Notes under the pieces: model-generated | What the model saw: the letters and a program-made list of their open reading frames with translations, nothing else | Told to the model about the DNA's origin: nothing | Database searches by the model: none | Translations under genes and position numbers: made by a program | Assembly (NCBI GenBank): GCA_902728285.1 | Contig: CACVBU010000017.1 | Span: 636,420-700,419 of the forward strand | Direction of reading: 5' to 3' | Length of the DNA stretch: 64,000 nt | Source of the DNA: Clytia hemisphaerica | Taxonomy: Eukaryota > Cnidaria > Hydrozoa > Leptothecata > Clytiidae | Part shown: positions 10,900 to 23,472 of the stretch, piece after piece | How the letters are laid out: every line of letters begins with the position of its first letter | How positions within the stretch are numbered: position 1 is the first letter of the stretch

Positions 10900-13800
10900 A
10901 TGGATAGCATGTTGTTGAGTATGGAATCACAAATAATGGAGGGAACAGATTGTCAATGTAATTGTCAAGCAACAAAAGACTTGAAAAAGGTAAAAAGAGA
11001 AATATTCAATATGCCTGATTTTTAAGAAACTTTTATCAAAGAGGTACAGGTTTTGAAGGGTTTATTTCTTCCGGGACTTCCTCTTTTAGATTTTTTAAAG
11101 CTTTTTAACTGTAGAACACTTTCTTTGGAGGACAACTCAAAAGATACATGATGAGTAGACATTTCATTCGTCATGCTTGTTTAACCCCTTTAGAAAGGTT
11201 ATAGTGATGGAGACTTTCATTAAAGATTAGTTCGAAAGATGGGTTCAAAAGTTCTCCCATAATCATCGTGGTTTAATTGACCGCAGTAATTATACAAGAA
11301 AGTCCAATTAACTATTACGTCAGATAATGATCTGGGAAGTCACAGATAGTAGGAAGGGAAACCCCATCGAGGAAACCCCTTTATACAAGGAAAAACCACT
11401 CTTTGACGAGGCAAGGAAATCCACATTAGGAAAACGAAAGATTCTATATATTAATAGCGGTGCTTTGTGTGTCTGTGTGTCACCACTTTCGTTTTCGCTT
11501 TGTTTGTGTTTTAAAATTATGACTTTTCGTCTCTTGCTCCACAAATTTGTTCCATTGGATTCGCGCCATTTGCAAAAGATCGGATAGAGCTTGGTTTAGA
11601 CTTTATTCAGCCTTTGTTTTGAAATTTAAGGCCCATCTACATTTTAGTAATTTTAATTTCTGCCCAGAGTTCTGCAGAGTTGTCTTTTTCTCTCTTCTTT
11701 TGTTTTAAATGTTTTCGAATGTATTTAACGATCGTATTTATAAATGACATTCGAATTCTTTTCAAAACAAAACAAATTAATTTCATAGAAAAGAATATTT
11801 CAAAAGTAAATCAAAACATAAAAATCAAAAAGTTTTTGGACAACAACAGCATTCAAAGGACGATATCAAGCATAAGAAAAAATTAGTTTACTTCTTTCTT
11901 CTTATAAAAATATTCAAGTCGTCGTTACTGTTAAAACCCCGTTAAAACGTGTGTTTGTTATTCTACATGTTTAAATTCGAAAAGTTATGAAAGGGTTTAA
12001 AAAAGCATAACTTTAAATTGTCTTATTTTTTTTCGATCTGATAAAAAACAAAGAGTTGCACTATTCTTTGTTACCTTCCCACTTTTTCCTGAAAAATTGT
12101 TATTTAAAGTGGACGGCATATTTAACGCGAGCGAAGCGAAAAAAAATAACTACCTGCAGAGTCGTTTCAAACGACACTGGTACAGTAAACGATGCTCTTT
12201 CTGATAACTTTTGACTTAAACAAACAAAAAATTATGTCACGGGGGGACAGTACACGATCCAAATATGGTTAAAAGATAAGACACCAGGGTTAGAGTTAAA
12301 CGTTGTAGAGATTTCTTCTTCTTTTTTGATCGCTTTTTTAAGCCAGCTTCAACATCCAAAGGACTTTTAGTGCGTTCAGCTACAGCTTAACCGGCGTGCG
12401 ACGCCGGGTACCGGCTAGTATTTCTATAAACAGAAACAGGTTTCCATGGAAATTAAACTATTAATATTCATATGGAAACTCGTTAAGTTTTTCTAACATC
12501 ACCTTCTTACTCAATCTTCGAAAGTTAGAAACTTCTTCAATAGAAAATGTTGGAAATAAAAACTTAAGGTTGTCATCCCCGAGACTCGTAAATGTCACCT
12601 CCGAGTGCGGTGGCAAACTTCCTTACAAAAAAGTAATTGAAAATAGCATAAGGTACTGTAACTTCCAATCCACCAAATGTTCAATTCTTATTGACAGGTC
12701 TTAGACGTCAATCAACACTGGCAAAGCGATTACAACCAATTGATGGATGCGAACCAGCTTTTAAAAACAAAATATTGGAATTTGAAACAGAAATATGAAG
12801 ACATGAAAAAAGAAAATGTTGAGTTGATGGGCAGATGTGCAGAGTTGTGTCGAAAGAAAATTGATCAACAATTCCCTCAAGTTGAGAATGAACCGGTGGA
12901 GAAAAAAGTCGAAACGTCGAAATTTACGGCAGACGATTTGGAGGCTTTGAAACAACAGGTGAGTTTCAAAACCTGCTTTTCAAAATAAACTTTATATACC
13001 ATATACACGTTTTTACATAACAACATAATCACAAAATGATGGAACAAGAACATGTTAAGAACATTTTTAGGTTTAAAATTCAAAACAATGAGGAATATCC
13101 GAAGGTTTCAACAATTTTGGATATTCTTATAAAAAAGAAACGTGTATCCTCATAAACTGGAATTTAATTCTCGTCTTTTTCAATAAATAGTTGGCGATCT
13201 ATAAACAAGACTTCATGGAGGAAAAGAAAGAACATCAGAACACGTCTCGTCAAAACAACAAACTGAAAATGGAGCTCCGACAACTGAGACAAACGGTGGA
13301 TGGGTATTTCAAAGACAATCAATCCATGAAGGAGAAATATCAAAAATTATATGCAGAGAAAAATCACATTGTGAATGAACTTCAACGGTTGTCAAATCCG
13401 TATCATCAAGCAATGCATTATGGGAATCAATATGGTAGACGACCGATCATTGAAAGTTATACCTTGAAACCACTTCCGTGTTGTGGAGCTGAGGTATGTC
13501 TAAAAGATTTTATAATTCGAATTCGCTATTTTCGTTCACCCCTTTTTTAAAGCAAGTCATTATGTTTTGATTTTTGACATCCTCTTCGAAAGACCCCTAG
13601 CCTTTTTTGCGTGATGAAGAGATTAGGGATTTCCTTTTCGGATTTGGTAATGAACAATTTATTGTCATACTGTAATAAAAAACAGTATCATCAACCATTT
13701 GCTTTCGAAAAAAAACTATAGGTCTATAGTCTATAGAAACTTGAAACAGTTTAGGAAAGGATAAATCACAATAAATCTTTAAAGTTTCGAAAGCTTGAAT

Positions 13801-14405
13801 AACCACGATAAAAAAATGACACTTTGTTGTATCAACTTTCGAAAGCTTTCGCGACACCCTGTGATGACCTTGTATTGATCTACTTATTTAGCATGACAGC
13901 GTCTTTATAAAACACGTCAGGACGATTAAAAAAAATTCTTTGCATATAAGGAGGTCAAATTCATATTATAGCAGTGGAATAGTAAAGTAAAACCTTCAAA
14001 ACTTTTTCAATCAATGGAATTTGACATACAGTACACGCTTTTTTAATAAGAATGGTGTAAATCCATTTCATCATGGACATTTTTATAAAGTGTATTCTTA
14101 AAAAAAAAGCGTGTAATTAGAATAAGAATAAGTGTAGCCTGTTCAGTCGCAATACGTTATTGAATAACAATTCATTAAGTAGGTTAGTCATAAAAATCCA
14201 ATATTTCATTTGCATAAATTTTGTTCCGCATTTAAAAAAAATATTTACCAGGGCAAGAGTATTTTCTTAGAAAGGACATCGATTAATCAAGTTATCATTT
14301 TCTCATACTCAGCTCACCCGAGATTGCGGATCATCTGAAAAGCGGAAGGAGCACACACAAGACGGAACTGTACCTGAAATAAACAACGGAAAACTCAAAT
14401 GTTGA
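10900..14405 (+). CDS. Small UBAN-like coiled-coil protein (TNIP/NEMO/optineurin type)
   Basis: Four exons, all phase 0: 10900-10989, 12698-12958, 13191-13493, 14313-14405 (stop TGA), giving 248 residues. The start (aaaaaATGG) gives a short Cys-containing N-terminus (TDCQCNC). Exons 2-3 are almost wholly coiled coil. Residues about 108-135 read DLEALKQQ, then LAIYKQDFMEEKKE, close to the ubiquitin-binding UBAN signature (Y-K-x-D-F-x-x-E-R/K) of NEMO, optineurin and ABIN/TNIP. Those proteins bind linear or K63 ubiquitin and regulate NF-kB signalling. The C-terminus has PCCGAE, two further Cys and no clear zinc finger. At 248 aa it is shorter than NEMO, optineurin or TNIP1. Alternative: an unrelated coiled-coil protein with a chance match. 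Exon 1 and exon 4 are less certain than 2-3. Confidence 0.65.
12391..12407. repeat. GC-rich perfect stem-loop in intron 1
   Basis: CCGGCGT and ACGCCGG pair around a gcg loop, a GC-rich patch in an AT-rich intron of the UBAN-like gene. No function inferred. Confidence 0.4.
13004..13146. mobile_element. TACACG-family MITE in intron 2 of the UBAN-like gene
   Basis: Starts tacacgtttttacataac and ends ttcttataaaaaagaaacgtgta, so the ends are inverted repeats flanked by TA. It contains the family phrases aagaacatgttaagaaca and atatccgaagg. About 143 bp, no coding capacity. Confidence 0.75.
14032..14115. mobile_element. Short TACACG-family MITE in intron 3 of the UBAN-like gene
   Basis: Starts tacacgcttttttaataag and ends ttcttaaaaaaaaagcgtgta. 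It is nearly only the two terminal repeats, 84 bp, with TA at both edges. Confidence 0.75.
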
Positions 14406-14486
14406 CGTAGTGAATAAGTAGAAAGAAGGTATGTTGGGAGAAACGACATCTTGATCACTTTCAAAAGTTTTATTGAAGGACGGATC

Positions 14487-14492
14487 AATAAA
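14487..14492 (+). terminator. Candidate polyadenylation signal of the UBAN-like gene
   Basis: AATAAA lies 82 nt after the stop codon at 14405, a normal distance. No cleavage-site evidence. Confidence 0.4.
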
Positions 14493-14499
14493 CAGATTC

Positions 14500-15458
14500 T
14501 CATAACCTTGCACCTCAACGTTCAATTCAATCGAAGATTGCGCAGGCGCATGGTCGTCAAAATGTTGAATGAGCGAAAGTTTTGGCAATCAGACTGTGTT
14601 TTGGGCAGGAGTGACCTAAAGCGCTTCATGCTAAAGAAGGGAGCTTCAGACCGGATTTGAGGAATCAGAGAGATGAAGAAAGAAATTTAGAATTCATTCG
14701 TTGGAATGGAATTGGTATTGCACTCGATTTCCATCTCGTCTATGAGTAGGTTTGCATGTACGTATGATACAAATACACACGCAAGAGAAAGAATCAGCTG
14801 CAAAGACTCAAAAATGTGTCGAAAATCACCACATATAGCAATGTGAAAGCTTCAAAAAACTTCCAAACCGGTTAATATATGGAAGGTTATTTATTACCTG
14901 AATTAAAGTTTTATTGAAGATATATTTTGTACAAAATTTAGTCATTTAACTGTAGATAATATCTAGGTATCATATATCTATTAGTGGAAAAATGTAATGT
15001 TAATATTTATTTATTGAAAGCTTGGGTAGAAAATATTTTGGTGAGCTTTCATCAGTGTGTATGTAAATAACGATGAAGATGCAATATATGTTGCGTATAA
15101 AAGATTTTTAACGAGAAGCAAACGACAAATCGATAAAATATACTTTCAATACTCATTTCCAATTCAAGAGGACAGTTGAATTCTTGTAATTTGGTCAACA
15201 GTTCATAGTCCAGGACAGGGATATCTAGAAAAACTCGTTGTCAATGGGGTGATATTTGCGATGTCACAGGGGTGTAGTTCATTAAAAACACATCCTCCAT
15301 CACCATAAAATATGATTCTATTTGAAAGAGCTCTATGGAATGCTTTTTAAAAGCTCTTTTCCAGCTTTTTGAAGTTCATAAGAAGGAAAATAGAAAATTA
15401 CCAGTGACTTTTTAAAAATCAAAATCTTCTCCCTCATAAAGTATCAAAAAAAAAAATC
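14500..15458. other. Convergent 3' spacer between the UBAN-like gene and TSR3
   Basis: No coding signal. On the minus strand two overlapping AATAAA motifs at 15007-15016 are candidate poly(A) signals for TSR3, about 445 nt after its stop. I see nothing else. Confidence 0.4.
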
Positions 15459-18400
15459 TCACGTCTTATTAGTAGATGATGAATTAAGATCAATATTCGA
15501 TACCTTTTCTTGCACAGATGATACCTCAAGTTGACCCGTCGTTAAGACGTCTTTTTGACTGTCCGAAATAACACATTCAATGTCCGAAACATCTTTATTT
15601 TTGTCCGAAATATCTTTAATTTCGTCCGGAATATTATGGTCGGTATTATCAGTGTCTATACCATAATTCAAATTTAAATCTTTCGATAAAATGTCTTTGC
15701 GAATTACGCTATCGTCATTCACTGATATATCATTTTCTCGGACAGGATTTATCTTTCGGACAGTGTTACCGAATCGATCAGTCTCGTATTCTTCCTCTTC
15801 TCCGCTCTCCGTTGAATCTTCTTCTTCACTTTCAATTTCATCACTGCTTGATGGAAAATCTCTGGTGTTTCTGAAAAAGATTATATTCGCTCGTGAGTAA
15901 TATTTTAAAATCTAAAAAATTTCTACGTTAGAATATATTCGAAGGCCCCATCTCAAAAAAGCTTCATAATCCTATCTCCTTTCGAACCAATCACATGCGG
16001 TTGAGTCCCATAAAGATGCTACTGATTATAAAGGTTGGCCCCTACTATATGTAAAAGTCTCTAAAATTTTGATTCGTTAAAAAATGCGAAGCTGTAAGTA
16101 ATTTGATTAATTTTCGCGGGATTTAATTTCGCGTTTTCGTAAATTTTTCCCATTTTCGTGAGAATAAATCTTGCGAAAACTAATTCCATTTCAGTAATCA
16201 GACAGTAGAATTAAAGTATTTTTCCGTGACATTTCACTTTCTTTGATAAAATGGCCGAATTGGGTAACTATCGAGAAGCGATCTTTTAATACCCATTTTT
16301 TTCAAAAACCCTAAGACCACCAGTTTGTACTGAAAACTGACGCTTTAAAAACTTTTCTGGTGCTTCATGAGGAAAACAGCATATGTCGAAATTCAGAAAT
16401 GTCTTATATAATCCCAACTCCATAACTCCATAACTCCATAACTCGACCAATTTGTTTAGGTTCGAGTTATAGAGACTCCACTACAGGTACTTTTTTCAGT
16501 GAAGGCCGTGTTTAAGGCTTATTTTGTGCAAATTGAGGCTTTTTGGAATATAGAATAGTGGAAATACCTTTTTCCTGTGAGAAGGTTTGCACTTCTGTTT
16601 GGATTGAAGCCTCCTTCTAAATCCATATCGATGCTCATCATATCTATGGAAGATTTCGTAGAGAAACCTCTGTTACTCTCAGGTCGGGCTTTTAGTGCAG
16701 TCTAGATGTGCCAAAAGTTATTGAAGGCATAAAACTTTGCACAATTGTAGTTTTAGGGTCAAAATGGATTTAAATTTCAGACCCAAAAGATTGGCACCTG
16801 TTCGTCTATTTTACAGACCAGAACAGGTTCCCAGGCTAAAATCTTTTCTTCTCCAAAGTATGTCATGTTCTATACCGTTTGAAAGCATTTTTCATGACCC
16901 GTTCTTTAAAACATTACAACCTGTATCTGCAAATGAAGCCAATAAAAGTTATTGCGGTAGGTTGTTTGAAAAATGACGTAATTGCTAATGTCAGCAAAAA
17001 TTTGAGGACGATGTCCTTCAACGGGCATGAAAAATGCTTTCCAACGATATGTAACATGACATACTTTTTTCTTACATTTAAAATTCAAGATATATTGTAC
17101 TCTTCTTAAGGCCGGTATTCACTTTCGCGCGAAATGGGCGACAGTTTTTTCTTAACCTTTTTTGCCTGAAGAAAAGATTACGTCATAAAAAAGTTTCGCG
17201 CCAACAAAAAAAAAGTTGAAAGAAGTTCTTCTTTTTTCATCCGTTACGTAAATTTCTCAACCGACCAATAACCTTAAAAAAAACGTGAAAAAAGTTTTCA
17301 TTCATGTCGCGCAAAAGTGGAGACCGGCCTTAAATAAAAGATATATTGTACTCTTTTTAACCAATCAGATTGCTGATATTTTTTGGATCACCGATGCCTT
17401 CGAAAAATAAAATGGATGCAGATGTCTTACCAGTTTTTTTGACGGCTTGATATTCCGCTTCGCATTTTTCCAACCAGTCTCTTTCCACTTGCCGCACTTC
17501 CGCTTCTGTATCACAACCTTCGTATAAGTCCAACAATTCTCTAAGTAATGCGTAAAATGCTAAACTATAGTATGTCTCAAACCCGGGGGGGGCACTTAGG
17601 GGGCAAAAATGTCATCTACCAACCATCTGAGTGGCCAGGGCGTCAGCGACTCAAACCAGGGGTTCACGGTTCCCGCCGGTCGTATACCCCATTCAAATAA
17701 TCGAAAGAATAGCTAAAAATCATAAAATATTGGTTTGCTGTCACTCGGGCACACTCGGGAAAAGTTTTATTTTGACGATTTTTAAACATTAATGAAATTA
17801 AAATCTACAGATAAGGGAATGAACTATTCTTAAGCTAAAGGTAGCACGATAATATTTGATTCCTCAGTAATCCACCCTTGTTATCTTCATCATTCTCATC
17901 GCTCATCTTAACGAGAATGCCGAATTTAGAAGAATGTAGAACAATTTACGGCAAACACCGTTGCAAAAACAACATCAAAAAGACAACACACGAGGTTGAC
18001 CGTGGTACTTCGCTTCCGTAAAAACGCTTACCACGCCCATTGGTTTATCCTTGGAAGCAACACAACATCAACTAACAACATCGACAAACAACAACTTATA
18101 CAAGCAACTATAGTTTTAAGAAAGATACAAAAAAACACAATAGATCCTTTTCATAGCCTAACTTGCGGTAAACACCTAACCTGTCCTGAAGACTAACCTG
18201 TTAAGTTCGAAAAAGTGAAGACCCCATTTGAAACGTGATAAGATCTGTTCACCATACTCCTTGAAACCTAAACACAAAAAGAATTGTAAGAGTGAATGTC
18301 TCTATAAGATATGCATTATGATCCTGTAGTCACAGACTCAAGTCAAAGACTTATATAAAACACTAAGTACTCTCGGGTAGAAAAGCGAGGGGAGAGGTTG

Positions 18401-21400
18401 GAAAAAATCTCACAACTTAATAAGGGGGAGGGGTTGGAATAAAAATGTCCTATTACCTGGGTGGAAATTTTTCGAAAAAGAGCCTAATACAGCAGAATTA
18501 GGGCAAAAGAGGGAACTTTCAAAAAAATTTTCCCAAAAATCAATAAGCGGGAGGGGGTTGGAATAAGAATGTCCTGGGTGGAAAATTTTCAAAAATGAAT
18601 TAGCGACCTCCCCCCGGCTATTAGGTACCCGAGAGAAGCTACTTCGTCTCTGGCTAAAGTAAAATAATGCGTCATCTTTAATAAGTCGATCATAGTTCGA
18701 CGCTGGCAATTCGATTAATCATGCCCGTTTTCCCACCTCCTTGTTTCACAACATGCTAGTTTCTTATGATTGAAGAAATTGCCGGTACCGAACTGCGGTC
18801 TACGAGATGACAATTGTTTTTCTTCATGTGTCGTGGATTGGGAAAGACAGTAGCTCTATCTAGTGTTTTCAATCCCTTGGAGGGGTGAGGTGCCATGGAA
18901 AAAAGACAACTAGATCAAAAGTTAGTTGTGAGCCGTGTAAGGTAAGGTAGGATTAATAGTAAAGAAGAATAACTCAGATGCGAAATTGATATCAAAATGA
19001 GTAAATCTTTGGTGGGTGACACCCATATTCGCAAAGCTCGCGAAATTTTAATGATTTTAAAAACGTTGTGCTTACCAACAAGGTATAGAGTAGCAGCGAA
19101 AGCCTCGACACACGATAATTTGAAAGGTTTCCCATAATTCACCGGGTTGGCTGCCAACATGTGTGGTAAAAGACGGGGGTTGGAGCATTTCATCTTGTTG
19201 AAAGGAGTTTGGTCTAGTTGAGCCCAAGAACAATCAATAACCGCTGACCCATGTTGAAGAACTAGATGTCGGTCAGCTTTTGAGACGTATTTTGTACCGA
19301 TCGGACTGAGGACGATTCCATTAAATCGTTGGTTCAATCTTAAAGCTGTAAGCAAGCCATACCGCTGAAGCTTACGACCTGTACATCTCTTAGGATCACA
19401 ATGACCCATATCCTATACAAAAGAAATGAGTAAAACATAAAAAGCCTTGTGATGTGTAACCAAATCAAAATAAAACATAGTCAAACAAGTTTTCTTAACT
19501 ACAAAAGAAATGAAGAGTTTTAACAAAAACAAGCTAGATGCTGAATGGACCTACCTGATGATGAAAGTTAGATAGCAATGCGAGGAGAAAAAAATCAGTC
19601 AGAAAATATATCGTTTAGCGAAAATGCATAACGCAATAAATTCATCATTGATTGTTGATGGGGGGAGAGGGAAGGGTTGTAGGGAAAAATTAATAGAAAG
19701 TTCTGGTCGCAAAAGTTTTATTGACAATTGAATCATGCTTGATGGTGAGCATTGTTATCAATAATGCTTTTATGCGAAGAACATAGAAATACAAGGAAAA
19801 CATATAATGAAAATCTGCAAAGACGGCGATTTCCGGCATTTTCAACCGGAAAAAAATTTTTCTCAAAAAATCGAACTCGACCATGTTTTGAGCATTGCAA
19901 ATACGCATCTTTCTGCAAAAAATCAGAAAAAGCTAAAGATGAAAATTCGAGAAAATGTAAAAAAAAACGGTTTTCCGGCATATTTCTGGCATTTTCGGCC
20001 GGGAAAAAATATTTTTCGAAAATCGGGCTCCGTCACATTTTAGGTATTGTCATTTTGCATCAGTGTGCAAAATTTCATGAAAACATATAAAGTACAGCTC
20101 GAGAAATTCAAGAAATACCGTTTTTCCGGCGAAAATAGGCTGTTCCGGCGATTTTTAGGAAGTTCCGGCTTCAAAAATCACTTTTATTGACAATTAAACC
20201 ATGCTTGATGGTGGGCATTGCTATCAATAATGTTTTTGTGTGAAAAAACAACGAAATATAAGGAAAAAGTCCGATGAAAATCTGCAAAAACGGCGATTTC
20301 CGGGATATTTCCGGCATTTTCAGCCGGAATAGAATTTTTCTCAAAAATCGGACTAATCCATGTTTTAGGCATTGCTAATACGCATCTTTGTGCAAAAAAT
20401 CAGAAAAAACTAATGATGAAATCTCGAGAAAATGCCAAAAAACCGGTTTTTCCGGCATATTTCCGGCATTTTCGGCCGGAAATGAATTTTTTTCGAAAAT
20501 CGGGCTCCGTCACATTTTGGGCATTACCATTTTGCATCTTTGTGCCAAAAATTAGGAAAAACTAATGAGCCAATCCCGAGAAAAGCTAGTAACGAACGGA
20601 CGAACGGACGAACGGACGAACGGACGAACGAACAGAGGTTAATTTATAGGACCTACAGCCCACCGGGGTAGGTCCAAAAATTGAGTCTGTTGAATTGCAC
20701 GCCCTGCACGCCTTCTAAAAAGTGGCGCTCCTTGTGCTCCTTAATCTTTTTTGCGCGCCTTTGCGCGCCTTCTAATTTTTGACGCGTTTCTGATTTAACA
20801 AGTGTCTTGAAAAGTTTCTAAATGCCTGTATAATTTGTTGCAAACCCGTTGCAATAAATGTTCATTTGAATGAAACTTAAAAACCCTTTTAGTAAAACTG
20901 GTTGGTAAAATACCTAAAAAAGATGGCATCCAGACAAAAATTTGAGAATTTTTTTTACCTGGTACTAAAATTGGCCAATTTTAACATTTTTTTTTCTTTG
21001 AAGAATTTCAATCATTTTCCATTACTATTTCAATTGTCTAAAATGATTGCTCCAAAAATCAACACGAAATTTGTCTCAAGAAGACCCAACTAGGTTTATC
21101 TTTGAAATTGGGTTCAAAGAAGTGGTTTTCATTTTAGGGGCTAAAAATTATTCTAAAATTTCCAGGGGGTGATTGAATGATCTTAGTTCACCCACCCTCA
21201 CTTTAGTGTGATTAAGAACAATGGAGAGAAGACGTTTTATCTTGATTATATGGAAAAGCTTTCTTACCCACATAGCAAGATGAATTGGGATGGATTGTCC
21301 TGCAGATTCATCATCGTCTGAAATTAAGAAAAAATAACATACTATGATAACTTGGCGTGCTCAAATCCAGAAAACGTCATTCTTCATATCGCCTGAAAAC

Positions 21401-21969
21401 CCCAAATTTGTCTCATTAGACCAGTGGGGCGTACAACGTCCCCCGTAAGGTAAGAGACTGGATGGTGGTTTTGGATTGCTAATATGCTAAATTTTCAGGA
21501 ATGAGATTGAAAATGGAGGGATGAACATGCCAGTGTCTAAAATGGGATACAAATTGAGTGTTATTTCTAAAAAGAGATGATAGACCTCTACTTATTTTAT
21601 AAGATGGTTAACTTTATTCTTATGAGCTTCTCTGGGAAATAATTACCAAAGAGATAATTTGAAAAGGAGGTAAGCGACTTTGCGATTATGAAAATAACGT
21701 GATTATGAATCCATGTCCCACTCAGTAACATAATCTTGAAAGGTCTATACAGTTTATCATTTTAGAAGACTTATAACACCCTTAGAAAGCTCATCACCAT
21801 TATTATGAAGCAAATCTTCTTCAGATGGTAATGAATTAGCATGTTCTTCAAAATGTTGATGTCTCCCAGCGCGATGTGATGCTTTGTTTGTTCTGTGATC
21901 TTTGTGTGCTAATGATTGTTGTTTCTTTCTGTTGTTATTGTTTGATTCTCTTTTCTTTGACCCACCCAT
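15459..21969 (-). CDS. TSR3: 18S rRNA aminocarboxypropyltransferase TSR3
   Basis: Transfers the 3-amino-3-carboxypropyl group of SAM to N1-methylpseudouridine of 18S rRNA in a late 40S maturation step in the cytoplasm. Seven exons: 21780-21969, 21268-21317, 19076-19412, 18198-18267, 17431-17540, 16568-16643, 15459-15870; phases close to 1245 nt, 414 aa. The core (residues about 78-250) has the family motifs [63 protein letters not shown] and [15 protein letters not shown], then [13 protein letters not shown]. The N-terminus is basic and Asn-rich. The last exon is a long acidic Ser/Asp/Glu tail, making it longer than human TSR3 (312 aa). Exon 6, GFNPNR, aligns with the conserved FGNPNRP. The start is the first ATG of exon 1. 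Identity is clear; small-exon borders are inferred from phase. Confidence 0.93.
16085..16200. mobile_element. Diverged relic of the CCTTAAGG MITE family
   Basis: Contains attttcgcgggatttaatttcgcg and further ttcgtgag/ttgcgaaaa motifs like the cores at 38297-38687 and 55400-55843. Both termini are lost. It lies in intron 6 of TSR3. Confidence 0.4.
18369..18634. mobile_element. MITE with G/C-run core in TSR3 intron 3
   Basis: The left end gtactctcgggta is inverted at the right end as ggtacccgagag. The interior repeats aataagggggaggggttgg twice and ends with tccccccggctatta. The layout resembles the 33261-33573 element. Confidence 0.65.
19546..20676. mobile_element. Nonautonomous TIR element, GGACCTACC family, full copy
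   Basis: Runs from tggacctacctg to caccggggtaggtcca, its inverse. Inside is a tandem duplication of about 470 bp (attgacaatt..catgcttgatggt at about 19718 and 20190) containing palindromic ttccggcattttcggccggaa-type strings and tcgggctccgtcacatttt. Near the right end is an (acggacga)n array at 20591-20630, then gaggttaatttataggacct. No transposase reading frame. It fills most of TSR3 intron 2. Related copies: 43089-43722 and 44036-44951. Confidence 0.8.
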
Positions 21970-22733
21970 TGTTTTATTTATTTGTTTTTTTTCTCTTTGT
22001 TATGTGTTGTGTCTAAAAGGAAGTCAAAACAAAAGAAAAGAATGGAGAAAATAATAAATTCTAATTTGTCAACTTTTGAAAGCAGGTGTGACAATACTAA
22101 CACATAAATTTGATATCCCGAAAATGTTAAGGCCTCAGTATTGAAGATTGACAAGGAACCGGGCGTTTAAAAAAATGTACGAGATTTATATTTTGGCATT
22201 GGAAAGAGAAGAAAACCTAACCTAAATTTTGATTTATTTTACAAATTTGGTTCAGCAGTTCAAAAAGCTTAGTGAAAATACGATAAAATATTCGTACGAA
22301 AATTCGTTGGTAATTTTTAAGAAACAGCCTGTATGAAATATTTATTCAAACGTGTACATTTTTTAATGGAATACACAAGTATCATTCGTAAACTTTGCAG
22401 TTGGTGTGCCAATAATATAAACATCTAAATTTAAGAAATATTATGAATATTTTAATTTTTGAAATATTTTCAGATGCTCAAAATTTTTGCTTTAATCAAA
22501 CTTCACATAACTTTCCCAGACGAAGACGTGAAAAGAAACAAGTCAAAATGAGTCTCCATTGCTCGGGTAATTGATAAATTCTAGAACACAGATAAACCTT
22601 ACGGAGAGGAGCATACAGTAGGTCACGTGATTGTATTTTTCAAAAATAAGTATATTACATTGCAAGTATTTTTTTCAACGTATTTACTAACTGATAATTA
22701 AAAAAATGTAGGATTTCAAAATAAGTACAATTA

Positions 22734-23472
22734 TTAGACTTTTCCGGCAAACGTTCCTTCCTCTATTTGGTCATTCCATTTCTCAACCTGAAAAACGAAT
22801 GTAGAAAATATTACTCTTGGATAGCAAATTGACGGCAGATTGGAACATGTAGGGTGGGTGAAAAGATTCTAAAAACGAATAAAAGCAGGGCAGGGGTTAA
22901 GATTGAACATTTTGGGTAGAAAACATTGGAAAGCAACTTGGAGATTGAAATGTCAGGGTAATAATACAGTACTGGGCTATAAAAAATATTTCCAGGAGAA
23001 CCCATTCGCAAGATAAAATCATCATAGTTAAACTGTAGTCAAAAGCAGTTTTTCAGACAAAATGAACATCTGCTTGATATGTAACAATTTCAAATTTTAG
23101 AGTTGTTATTTTGTTCTTGACTATTAGATTTCATTGGCGAAAGTTTTCATTTCAAACATTTAAATCTTAAAATAGATAACAACTTGATGGACTTGTCAGC
23201 TCTAAAACCGAACACACTTCTGTGAATAGGAATCTTGATGGTACAGCTATTGATCAGTGTAAATTAGCTCTTACCCAAGCGACTGGACAGATGGATTTGT
23301 AATTTTTTTTGAAAAAGTTACATGGTTCATATTCTTCTCCTTTATTTTTGATACAGCGTTGATAATCCATGAAATTTTGCCAACAATTTTTCGTTTGGTT
23401 TTGGTTGGGGAAGCGAGCATCAAAAGGGGCGGTTCTCAAACCGAGTTGTTCTACAGCTGATTGTCCAGACAT
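22734..23472 (-). CDS. COX6B: Cytochrome c oxidase subunit 6B
   Basis: Nuclear-encoded subunit of respiratory complex IV, sitting on the intermembrane-space face and bridging the two monomers of the dimer. Two exons, 23275-23472 and 22734-22787, phase 0, 83 aa (human COX6B1 is 86). [17 protein letters not shown] is the family hallmark. The CHCH fold is seen as C30-x9-C40 and C51-x10-C62, the pattern oxidised during MIA40-dependent import. The second exon gives VEKW, then EEGTFAGKV and the stop, matching the conserved E-G-T-F-P-G-K ending. The loop between the Cys pairs is four residues shorter than in mammals. It lies 764 bp upstream of TSR3 on the same strand. No presequence, as expected. 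Confidence 0.95.
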
